Shown here: one piece after another, positions 1 to 6,039 of the stretch | How the letters are laid out: each line of letters starts with the position of its first letter | Numbering within the stretch: position 1 is the stretch's first letter | Assembly: GCA_030825745.1 (NCBI GenBank) | Contig: JAPJPH010000056.1 | Coordinates: 1 to 6,039, forward strand | DNA: 6,039 nt | DNA from: Anaerococcus sp. | GTDB lineage: Bacteria > Bacillota > Clostridia > Tissierellales > Peptoniphilaceae | Direction of reading: 5' to 3' | Notes under the pieces: generated by a model | Seen by the model: the letters and a program-made list of their open reading frames with translations, nothing else | Told to the model about the DNA's origin: nothing | The model's database searches: none | Program-made: the position numbers and the translations under genes

Positions 1-114
1 CCTTAAAGGGAGTGATTTTAATTTTCTAATAGTGCTTTATTAAATTAAAAACTATTGTTTCTATAACTTTTAAAAAAAGTAATTATTAATTTATATATAT
101 CTACTTATTTGTTA
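1..114. other. AT-rich flank downstream of murP, no gene or clear terminator
   Basis: This stretch follows the murP stop. Every frame on both strands is short or broken, and the minus strand carries no ATG. A 9-bp inverted repeat made only of A and T (16-24 with 42-50, 17-nt loop) and a 6-bp one (66-71 with 75-80) are present, but neither has G/C pairs or a following T-run. Transcription termination, or a further operon gene, must lie left of the window. Confidence 0.6.
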
Positions 115-1566
115 TTATTTAAATTCAAAGTTTGTAGAAGATTCTAATCCTTCACCATTTACATATTTTTCATCTATGCCAAAGAAGTAAGTTATTATAA
201 ATCCTCCAATATATCCTGCTATTAATCCTAAGAGATAACCTAACCACCTATTTTCATAAATTAGTGGAATTAGTGCAACTCCTGATGGTCCTATGGCTGT
301 TGACCCAATGTGACCTATAGCACCAATAACTGCTCCTCCAATTCCTCCACCTAGGCAAGCTGTAATGAAAGCACGTCCCATTGGTAGGGTTAGGGCATAG
401 ATTAATGGTTCTCCTATTCCTAGGATACCTACTGGTAAGGATCCCTTGGCTATGGTTGTTATTTCTTTGTTTTTTCTACATTTTACTAAAATTGCTATAG
501 CAGCACCTACTTGACCTGCTCCTGCCATGGCTAGGATAGGTAGAAGATAGGTTGCTCCTTGACTTTCTATCATTGCTACATGGATTGGGGTTAGGATTTG
601 ATGAAGTCCTAACATTACCATTGGCAAGAAAAGTGCACCTAGGATAAAGCCTGATATAGCACCACCCATGTCTATTACAGCATTTATAAAGCCTATTAGG
701 GCATTTGATATAAGTCCTGCAACTGGCATTATTATAAACATTGTTATAAGACCTACAACTAGTAGGGATAAGGCTGGAACTATAATAATATCTAGGGAAT
801 CTGGAATTATCTTATGAAGAGATGCTTCAATTTTTGCTAGGATAAATACTGATATTAGTACTCCTATAACTCCACCTTGGCCAGGAGCTAGAGGTGTATT
901 CAAGAAGATATTATTTATTGGCATATCAGGGTTCATACCTGTTAGGTAGACCATACCTCCAACTACTCCTCCAAGACCCTCATTTGCTTTAAATACCTTG
1001 GCTGCATTGATTCCTATAAAAATGTTTAAGTAGGCATATAGACCACTTTTCATTATATTTAGCATTTGTATTAGGGTTGAAACACTTTCTTGAGGTATAT
1101 TTCCAGCTGTTACCATGTTTGATAGAACACTTGCTATACCCCCTATTAGTCCTGCACCTACAAAGGCTGGAATTAATGGTACGAATATTGAAGCAATGGA
1201 AGTTGTAAATTTCTTAAATCCAGAAGATTTTTGATTTGCTTTTACTTTTTCTTTATTTTCTCTAGTTCTTTTCTCCAGGTCATCTTTATCGTTATTTGAA
1301 ACTTTATCATGTGATAGACTTGCCTTTGACATATCTGCCATTAGTCTAGCTACTTTCTCACTCTTACCTGGTCCTAGGATTACTTGAATTTGATCTTGGT
1401 CAACTACCCCCATTACCCCTTCTCTTGTTTTAACCTTATCTAGATTTACCTTATTTCTATCATGGACCCTAAGCCTTACTCTAGTCATGCAGTTGATAAC
1501 TTCAATAAGATTATCACTGCCACCAAAATCATCGATTAGGGCTTTTGCTAATTGTTCATTGGTCAT
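115..1566 (-). CDS. murP: PTS MurNAc-specific transporter, EIIBC subunit (MurP)
   Basis: Inner-membrane phosphotransferase permease of 483 residues that would import MurNAc, and probably MurNAc-GlcNAc, while phosphorylating C6. The EIIB domain spans about residues 3-80. It shows the phosphorylated cysteine C26 in NCMTRVRL and the QVILGPG loop at 61-67. A charged, Lys/Asp/Glu-rich linker (about 83-118) leads to the hydrophobic EIIC domain (about 120-465), which contains LIPAFVGAGLIGG near 131-143, LGLHQILTPIH at 319-329 and the glucose-superfamily signature GIGEPLIY at 383-390. No EIIA domain is present, as in known MurP proteins, so a separate EIIA-Glc-type protein must donate phosphate. The ATG is preceded by AAAGGA with a 9-nt spacer, which lies in the end of murQ; only 2 bp separate the two genes. 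The MurNAc assignment, rather than another glucose/sucrose-superfamily sugar, rests mainly on the adjacent murQ and mupG. It is the last gene of the visible operon. Confidence 0.93.
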   Translation of the reverse strand: MTNEQLAKALIDDFGGSDNLIEVINCMTRVRLRVHDRNKVNLDKVKTREGVMGVVDQDQIQVILGPGKSEKVARLMADMSKASLSHDKVSNNDKDDLEKRTRENKEKVKANQKSSGFKKFTTSIASIFVPLIPAFVGAGLIGGIASVLSNMVTAGNIPQESVSTLIQMLNIMKSGLYAYLNIFIGINAAKVFKANEGLGGVVGGMVYLTGMNPDMPINNIFLNTPLAPGQGGVIGVLISVFILAKIEASLHKIIPDSLDIIIVPALSLLVVGLITMFIIMPVAGLISNALIGFINAVIDMGGAISGFILGALFLPMVMLGLHQILTPIHVAMIESQGATYLLPILAMAGAGQVGAAIAILVKCRKNKEITTIAKGSLPVGILGIGEPLIYALTLPMGRAFITACLGGGIGGAVIGAIGHIGSTAIGPSGVALIPLIYENRWLGYLLGLIAGYIGGFIITYFFGIDEKYVNGEGLESSTNFEFK

Positions 1567-1568
1567 TT

Positions 1569-2444
1569 TTATAATTCCTTTCTTATAAAACCATTATTTT
1601 TATTTAAAAGGTCTTTGGCAGCCTTGTAATCTAGACCTTTTTTTGCCATTATTATTGCACATTTAACATCCATATTTGATGCTTCTAATAGCTTTGCTGC
1701 TTCTTCTTCTGATACTTCTCCTATTTCTTTAATAATATTTCTAGCTCTTTTTACAAGTTTTTCATTTGATGGTCTAACATCTACCATATAGTTATCATAG
1801 ACCTTGCCTAATTTAACCATAGCAGTTGTACTTATCATATTTAATACCATCTTTGTAGCAGTTCCTGCCTTCATCCTTGTAGAGCCTGTTAATACCTCTG
1901 GACCTGGTGTAACTTCAATAGGATAATCTACAAGTTTAGATATTTCGCTATCTTTATTACATGATATAGATCCTGTTTTTGCACCAATTTCTTTGGCATA
2001 TTCCACAGCCCCTATGGCATAGGGAGTTCTACCACTGCTTGCTATTCCTATTACAAAGTCTTTGTCAGTAAGGTTGTTTTTTTTAAGGTCATCCTTGGCA
2101 AAGTCTTTGCTATCTTCTGCCATTTCTACTGCTACTCTAAGTGCCTTATCACCTCCTGCTATTAGCCCTGTTACCATAGCAGGGTCTACTGAAAATGTAG
2201 GTACAGTCTCAGATGCATCTAAAACTCCTAGCCTACCACTAGTTCCAGCTCCAAGGTAGAATAACCTGCCCCCATTTTCAAAAACTTTGATAACTTCTTT
2301 TGTCAAGGCCTCTATTTGATCTAGAGCTTTTTCTACGCTTATTGCTATTTTTTTATCTTCTTCATTAATTATCCTTAAAATCTCACCTGGATCTTTTAAA
2401 TCCAATCCATAACTTTCAGGATTTCTACCTTCTGTTAAATACAA
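1569..2444 (-). CDS. murQ: N-acetylmuramic acid 6-phosphate etherase (MurQ)
   Basis: Cytoplasmic lyase-type etherase that removes D-lactate from MurNAc-6P to give GlcNAc-6P. The 291 residues cover the whole family: TEGRNPES at the N-terminus (family TExRNP motif), GAGTSGRLGVLDASE at 65-79, AVEMAEDS at 105-112, IASSGRTPY at 134-142, and GPEVLTGSTRMKAGTATKM at 181-199. A small helical UBA-like tail follows (about 245-291). E79 and E110 sit where E. coli MurQ has its catalytic Glu83 and Glu114 (same spacing, known from the family). The initiation codon is TTG, not ATG. No Met codon occurs before residue 90, beyond the conserved N-terminal and sugar-phosphate motifs, and an AAAGGAGG site lies 8 nt upstream. 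The protein therefore begins about ten residues later than B. subtilis MurQ but keeps the conserved motif. Its first 20 bp overlap the end of mupG, suggesting translational coupling. Confidence 0.97.
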   Translation of the reverse strand: MYLTEGRNPESYGLDLKDPGEILRIINEEDKKIAISVEKALDQIEALTKEVIKVFENGGRLFYLGAGTSGRLGVLDASETVPTFSVDPAMVTGLIAGGDKALRVAVEMAEDSKDFAKDDLKKNNLTDKDFVIGIASSGRTPYAIGAVEYAKEIGAKTGSISCNKDSEISKLVDYPIEVTPGPEVLTGSTRMKAGTATKMVLNMISTTAMVKLGKVYDNYMVDVRPSNEKLVKRARNIIKEIGEVSEEEAAKLLEASNMDVKCAIIMAKKGLDYKAAKDLLNKNNGFIRKEL

Positions 2445-3414
2445 TTTGATCTCCTCCTTTTACAAAATCTAGACATTCGTGGTACTTTCTTACTACTTTT
2501 CCTATGATATTTCTATTAGGATCATTTCCCAAATCTTTTTTAGCAATTTCAATCTCACCGCTATATCTACCAGAATTTTCATTTAAAATTAGGATATCCC
2601 CTCTTTTTATAAAGAAATTGCCTTTATCTTCTATTACCTTTTTTTCTCTTTCATTTCTTAGGATAAAATCACTTACATCCATTCTTTGCCTAAATCCCTC
2701 TAGGTCCTTATATTGGTCTATGAGGTTTACATCTAAGTTTATTTTTCTATCCCTTTCATAATTTATAATATTATCTCTTACTTTTTTGCTAGTTCCCTCA
2801 GATAGAATTATTAAATCTAGTTTATCAATATTTTTAAACCTTAAATATCCAATATAGGGATTTTCTTTCCTATATTTTTCTATGGTAGGTAGGCCTTCAA
2901 AAATAGGGCCTCTTAGTTTTTCATCTCCAGCTAGGAAAGCCCCTAGCTTAAATCCAAATGATCTAATTAGGTCATTTTGTTTTTTGAAAAACTCCTCCGC
3001 TAACCCACTATATACTAGGGGATAGAAATTGTGGATGGCTATAATATTTGAAGGATTAGGATTATGTTTAGCTATATTTTTTAGAAAGTCATAACTTACA
3101 GTTGATGCATTTATACTAATCTTGCTCTTTTGGCTTAAATCTGCTATCATCTTTTCATTAAAACCATAGTCTAATCTAATTATCATATCCATATCAAGCA
3201 AATCTTGATATTTGTCTAAAACGTCCTTGTTTAAGTCAACACAAAGCCTTACCTTATTTTCCCTAGCTTTTTGATAGAGCTTTTTAAATTTTTCAAACAC
3301 TTCTTGGCTTTGGGGAAAGTGGATGGAGGTAAATAGGATATCAAAATCTTTAGATATATCTATCTCATCTTCTAAATCAAATTCTTCACTAAAATATATT
3401 GATCTACCTATCAT
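2425..3414 (-). CDS. mupG: 6-phospho-N-acetylmuramidase (MupG; DUF871, GH170)
   Basis: Cytoplasmic glycosidase family that, in S. aureus, cleaves MurNAc-6P-GlcNAc into MurNAc-6P and GlcNAc. The 329-residue protein has no signal peptide. Family motifs in order are FTSIHFP (28-34), RLDYGF (80-85), INAST (101-105), AIHNFYP (126-132), LRGPIFEGLPTIEKYR (167-182), and then the C-terminal beta-barrel (cyclophilin-like) region with RGDILI (271-276), GRYSGEIEI (282-290) and RNIIGKV (301-307). The first about 225 residues would form the TIM barrel. The N-terminal segment looks somewhat compact, and the stretch after HNFYP reads LVYSGL rather than the more usual R/K-P-x-TGL as I recall it. The ATG overlaps the stop of the upstream hydrolase gene by 4 bp (ATGA), with AAGGAA 6 nt upstream. 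The stop lies 20 bp inside murQ. The location next to murQ and murP supports MupG over an uncharacterised DUF871 role; exact specificity is inferred. Confidence 0.9.
   Translation of the reverse strand: MIGRSIYFSEEFDLEDEIDISKDFDILFTSIHFPQSQEVFEKFKKLYQKARENKVRLCVDLNKDVLDKYQDLLDMDMIIRLDYGFNEKMIADLSQKSKISINASTVSYDFLKNIAKHNPNPSNIIAIHNFYPLVYSGLAEEFFKKQNDLIRSFGFKLGAFLAGDEKLRGPIFEGLPTIEKYRKENPYIGYLRFKNIDKLDLIILSEGTSKKVRDNIINYERDRKINLDVNLIDQYKDLEGFRQRMDVSDFILRNEREKKVIEDKGNFFIKRGDILILNENSGRYSGEIEIAKKDLGNDPNRNIIGKVVRKYHECLDFVKGGDQIVFNRR
2453..2460 (-). promoter_or_regulatory. Ribosome binding site AAAGGAGG fixing the murQ TTG start
   Basis: Near-perfect Shine-Dalgarno sequence AAAGGAGG on the minus strand, 8 nt from the TTG at 2444-2442. 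It lies inside the mupG coding region, in the Val-Lys-Gly-Gly-Asp codons near the mupG C-terminus. It is the strongest site in the operon and decides the murQ start, since there is no ATG nearby. Confidence 0.88.
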
Positions 3415-5387
3415 CTTTTTTCCTTGGATTTATTATATAAACTTGTTGAACTTATAAGGATTAAAGCAACTGATGTAAGCCCCATAACCCCAGTTTTTGG
3501 GTTATTACTATTTGATTTTGATATTTTTCTATCTTTTAGTACTTCAGCTTTTTCACCTTCATCTGTTTTATTATCAAAAGTTGGTTTTTCATCATTTTTT
3601 CTTGCTAATTCCTTTTGTTTATATTTATCTTCAATAATTTTTCTAGTGTTACTTATGGCTTTTAAATCATTTACATTCGCTTCATTGTAAAAGTCATCCC
3701 TTTGATCTAGCATTTGTTTTTTTGATGTTTCTAGTTCTTTAGCCATAGCTTTTATTAGCTCATTTGAGTTTTCTTGTAAGGACTTGTAGATTAAGGTGGT
3801 GATTGCTCCATATCCTGCCATTAAAGAATTATCAGAATAAAACTTGTTAGGGTCTTTCTTGTTATCTAAGATAGGAGAATTCTTCTTATTTGTTAGAAGA
3901 ACTATGGCCATTTTCTCTCTTGGATCTATTACTGTTAGAGTTCCAGTCCAACCTGTATGACCGATAGCATCAGAACTTGCTAGGTTAGAAAAAGCCCAGG
4001 CATATCTACCATCAGCCATTTCCCTCCAACCTAGAGCATAGGATGGATCTACCTCGCTTGGTTTGGTAAACTCATCTTGGGTTTTTTGATCCCAAAATAC
4101 TAAATCTTTGTATCTACCTCCATTAAGCATTAAATTAGCTAGTTTTGCCAAATCCTTAGAATTTGCAAATAAGCCAGCATGACCACTAACACCCTCCATG
4201 GCATAAAAAGCCTTCTCATCATGGACCTCACCTTGGATGGTATATCTTCTTATATTTTTAAAGTCAACTGCACCATCCCTAGTATTACCATTTAATTCTG
4301 TAGCAGCTATCTGGTTTTTATCAAAGCCGTTTTTTAGTGGATTAAAACTAGTATGCTTTAAGTTTAAAGGCTTCGCAAATTCATTATTAAAATACTGATC
4401 TAACCTTTGACCTGTTACTTTTTCAACTATTAGTCCTAATAGCATATAGTCAACATCAGAATAGACTGACTTACTGCCTGGCTCATAGGCTAGGGGAGTT
4501 TTTAAAATCATTTGAAGGGTCTTATCCCTATTTTGGGAAAATAGATCGTTTTTACCATTAGGGATTTTATCATCCTTATCGTAAGTATCATTGTGGTATT
4601 GAGGATCAGGTGGAAATCCTGCATGATGCTCTAGAATATCCCTAATTCTCATTTCTGATTTTCCTTTTATTTGATCATTTTCTTCATCTTTAAATGAAGG
4701 GAAATATTTGGATACTTTATCGTCTAAATTGATTTTCCCATCATAGACTAACTTTTGTAAAGAATAGTTAGTTGCATACATTTTTGTGTTGCTAGCTAGG
4801 TCAAATAATGTATTTTCATCTACTTTAACCCTATCTTTTACATCAATAGGTGATCCGTCTTTATTAAAGTTATTTACATAGCCAAAGTTATGGTTATAGA
4901 TTTGTTCGTTATTTTTAATTACTGTTATCTGTCCCCCTGAGAAGTTTTCTTTTACCTCTTCTTCTAGGAGGGTCTCCATAAAATCAGTTGTATTTTCATC
5001 TAATTTATTAGTTTCGTTTTTAAATCCTGCTTCTTCTTTTCCTGATTTAATTTTCACATCTACCTTATCATTAGTATTCAGGATATCTATTGAGTTTTTA
5101 CCTTCCTTTATTTGCTCATTTGCTTGATCATTAGATTTAACGCTTTTACCATTTACAAATACATCTGCCTTATCATAATCACTTACATCGATTTGATCAT
5201 CTATATCTTTATCATCATAAAATTTATAGGATGAATTAGTTAATATAGAATCATCTGCTTCGTTTATATCTAGGGGATATGAATAATCATAATAAATAAT
5301 ATCATTTGATTTTTCTTCTTCTTCAGCAAAAGATGTAAATGGAATTATGGTAAGGATTAAAGCCAAACATAACGCCTTTTTGTTCAT
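3411..5387 (-). CDS. pbp4b: Cell-wall-anchored serine hydrolase, PBP4B/YfeW/AmiE-like (beta-lactamase family)
   Basis: Exported 658-residue class-C beta-lactamase-fold enzyme (PF00144 type). Segments: signal peptide 1-21 (KK, hydrophobic core, SFA cleavage site); Asp/Lys/Asn-rich region 22-135 with a possible small beta module (VFVNGKSV, EGKNSIDIL); hydrolase domain about 145-540; charged, probably helical stalk 541-625; sortase signal with NPKTG at 629-633. Catalytic motifs are S199-x-x-K202 (SNTK), Y309-S-D311 and H477-T-G (in place of KTG). EVHDEKAFYAMEGVSGHAGLF at 387-407 has the pattern I associate with YfeW/PBP4B and B. subtilis YbbE/AmiE, both encoded with mur genes. YfeW is described as a weak D,D-carboxypeptidase and AmiE as a MurNAc-L-Ala amidase; either activity is possible here, and the symbol reflects family resemblance only. 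The ATG has AAGGAG 5 nt upstream, overlapping the murR stop; the gap to murR is 9 bp. Confidence 0.88.
   Translation of the reverse strand: MNKKALCLALILTIIPFTSFAEEEEKSNDIIYYDYSYPLDINEADDSILTNSSYKFYDDKDIDDQIDVSDYDKADVFVNGKSVKSNDQANEQIKEGKNSIDILNTNDKVDVKIKSGKEEAGFKNETNKLDENTTDFMETLLEEEVKENFSGGQITVIKNNEQIYNHNFGYVNNFNKDGSPIDVKDRVKVDENTLFDLASNTKMYATNYSLQKLVYDGKINLDDKVSKYFPSFKDEENDQIKGKSEMRIRDILEHHAGFPPDPQYHNDTYDKDDKIPNGKNDLFSQNRDKTLQMILKTPLAYEPGSKSVYSDVDYMLLGLIVEKVTGQRLDQYFNNEFAKPLNLKHTSFNPLKNGFDKNQIAATELNGNTRDGAVDFKNIRRYTIQGEVHDEKAFYAMEGVSGHAGLFANSKDLAKLANLMLNGGRYKDLVFWDQKTQDEFTKPSEVDPSYALGWREMADGRYAWAFSNLASSDAIGHTGWTGTLTVIDPREKMAIVLLTNKKNSPILDNKKDPNKFYSDNSLMAGYGAITTLIYKSLQENSNELIKAMAKELETSKKQMLDQRDDFYNEANVNDLKAISNTRKIIEDKYKQKELARKNDEKPTFDNKTDEGEKAEVLKDRKISKSNSNNPKTGVMGLTSVALILISSTSLYNKSKEKR
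3414..3503 (-). other. C-terminal sortase sorting signal (NPKTG variant)
   Basis: Codons 629-658 of the serine hydrolase encode N-P-K-T-G, then a hydrophobic stretch of about 18 residues (VMGLTSVALILISSTSLY), then the basic tail NKSKEKR. This three-part layout is that of an LPXTG-type sortase substrate. Cleavage would be expected between Thr632 and Gly633, leaving the enzyme covalently attached to peptidoglycan. Leu is replaced by Asn at the first position, a variant typical of several Gram-positive anaerobic cocci. The sortase itself is not in the window. Confidence 0.85.
5325..5387 (-). other. Sec signal peptide of the serine hydrolase
   Basis: Residues 1-21 show Lys3-Lys4, a hydrophobic core (ALCLALILTIIPF) and a small-x-Ala end (SFA) followed by four glutamates. 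Cleavage after Ala21 is predicted. Cys7 lies too early, before the hydrophobic core, to be a lipobox cysteine, so a lipoprotein is unlikely. Confidence 0.85.
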
Positions 5388-5396
5388 ATATACTCC

Positions 5397-6039
5397 TTAG
5401 TCTTTTAAATTATCAGTAAGCGCCTTGGAAATTTTTAAATGTTCTATAACTTCATTCATATTAGCTGATATATATCCATAAAATAAAATATCTGTTATCA
5501 TTAGTGAGGAAAACCTAGATGATATGGCACCAAACCTAATGCCCTTTTCTATTTCAGGCATTATAAGAACGACATCAGACATATTAGCTAGCTTGCTAGA
5601 TGATGATTTGGTGATACTTACAATTTTTGCCCCTGCTTTTTTTGCATAGCTAGCTGCGAGTCTTACTTCCTTACTTCTTGCCCCATAACTTATACAAATA
5701 AGGATATCATCTTCATTTATGTTTGCTAGTAGGGCAAGGTTTGTGTGAGGGTCTTTTTCATAAAGGGCACTTTTTCCTGCCCTTTGTAGTTTATAGAGAA
5801 AATCCATGCAGATTAGGCCACTTGCACCTACTCCTGCTAGGTAAATCCTGTTAGATGTGATCATCTTTTCTATAACCCAATCAATTTTTTCTGTATCTAT
5901 TAGGGCAAAGGTCTTATCAACTGAGTTTAAAACATTATTCTTTGACTTTTCTATTATATCTGAAATGTCATCAGAACTTGTTATAAATTCACTTGATAGG
6001 CTCTTGTCACTTTCTTCAAGTGATTTTGCTATATCTAAT
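5397..6039 (-). CDS. murR: RpiR-family MurNAc-6P-responsive regulator MurR, N-terminus beyond window
   Basis: Partial gene: the reading frame stays open from the TAA at 5397-5399 to the right edge, giving 213 visible residues. The ATG at 5862-5864 is internal. Residues upstream of it (for example DDISDIIEKSKNNVLNSVDK and FALIDTEKIDWVIEKM) match the linker that precedes the sugar-isomerase (SIS) domain in RpiR proteins. The missing part should be the roughly 70-residue helix-turn-helix domain. The SIS domain begins RIYLAGVGASGL and continues with YKLQRAGK, DPHTNLALLANI, ILICISYGARSKEV and SKLANMSDVVLIMP. RpiR regulators use the SIS domain to bind a sugar phosphate; in E. coli MurR the inducer is MurNAc-6P. 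The MurR identity here rests on the four downstream genes. The substrate loop SYGARS differs from the common SYSGET form. The gene heads the visible part of the operon, so it may be autoregulated; the promoter is not in view. Confidence 0.88.
   Translation of the reverse strand, partial: LDIAKSLEESDKSLSSEFITSSDDISDIIEKSKNNVLNSVDKTFALIDTEKIDWVIEKMITSNRIYLAGVGASGLICMDFLYKLQRAGKSALYEKDPHTNLALLANINEDDILICISYGARSKEVRLAASYAKKAGAKIVSITKSSSSKLANMSDVVLIMPEIEKGIRFGAISSRFSSLMITDILFYGYISANMNEVIEHLKISKALTDNLKD

Noticed and set aside
16..50. 9-bp inverted repeat TTTTAATTT / AAATTAAAA as a terminator
   Set aside because: All pairs are A-T, the loop is 17 nt and no T-run follows on either strand; this is expected by chance in such AT-rich DNA.
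2062..2259. 65-codon open frame on the plus strand
   Set aside because: It lies entirely antisense to the conserved core of murQ, has no ribosome binding site that I can see and encodes a low-complexity Ser/Ala-rich product.
2504..2761. 85-codon open frame on the plus strand
   Set aside because: It is antisense to the C-terminal domain of mupG, whose frame has clear family motifs; the product is a Phe/Ser/Leu-rich shadow.
3484..3505. 7-bp inverted repeat (ATAACCC / GGGTTAT, 8-nt loop) as a possible terminator
   Set aside because: It sits in coding sequence around the NPKTG codons, no T-run follows on the minus strand, and mupG follows with a 4-bp gene overlap.
3424..3690. 88-codon open frame on the plus strand
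   Set aside because: It is antisense to the stalk and sorting signal of the serine hydrolase; the Ser/Phe-rich product mirrors the Lys/Glu-rich codons of the real gene.
5862..5864. ATG as the start of a short 155-residue SIS protein
   Set aside because: The frame is open upstream to the window edge and encodes the linker typical of RpiR regulators, so this Met is internal.

Overview
The window holds most of one tightly packed operon on the minus strand, transcribed from high to low coordinates. The order is murR (partial) > cell-wall-anchored serine hydrolase (PBP4B/YfeW/AmiE-like) > mupG > murQ > murP. Together these look like a peptidoglycan-recycling unit for N-acetylmuramic acid (MurNAc) and MurNAc-GlcNAc. 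No RNA gene, mobile element or CRISPR array was seen.

Organism: the DNA is AT-rich, the ribosome binding sites are strong (AAAGGAGG type), and the surface protein ends in a Gram-positive sortase signal with the variant motif NPKTG. This fits a low-GC Firmicute. NPKTG-type signals are common in Gram-positive anaerobic cocci (Anaerococcus, Finegoldia, Peptoniphilus), so I favour that group. This is inference only; no taxonomic marker is in the window.

Layout: 5397-6039 is the C-terminal 213 codons of an RpiR/MurR regulator, whose DNA-binding domain lies beyond the right edge. 3411-5387 is a 658-residue secreted serine hydrolase. 2425-3414 is a DUF871/GH170 6-phospho-N-acetylmuramidase. 1569-2444 is MurNAc-6-phosphate etherase, starting with TTG. 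115-1566 is the MurNAc PTS EIIBC permease. Gene junctions are +9, -4, -20 and +2 bp, so the genes are very probably co-transcribed and partly translationally coupled. The operon promoter must lie right of the window. The left flank (1-114) is AT-rich with no gene and no convincing terminator.

Proposed pathway: the surface hydrolase trims the peptide from cell-wall fragments, or trims peptides in the wall. MurP imports and 6-phosphorylates MurNAc or MurNAc-GlcNAc. MupG splits the phosphorylated disaccharide to MurNAc-6P and GlcNAc. MurQ converts MurNAc-6P to GlcNAc-6P and D-lactate. MurR probably senses MurNAc-6P. The arrangement resembles S. aureus mupG-murQ-murP-murR, with an added serine hydrolase such as accompanies mur genes in E. 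coli (yfeW) and B. subtilis (ybbE/amiE). The notable twist is that this hydrolase is apparently tethered to the cell wall.
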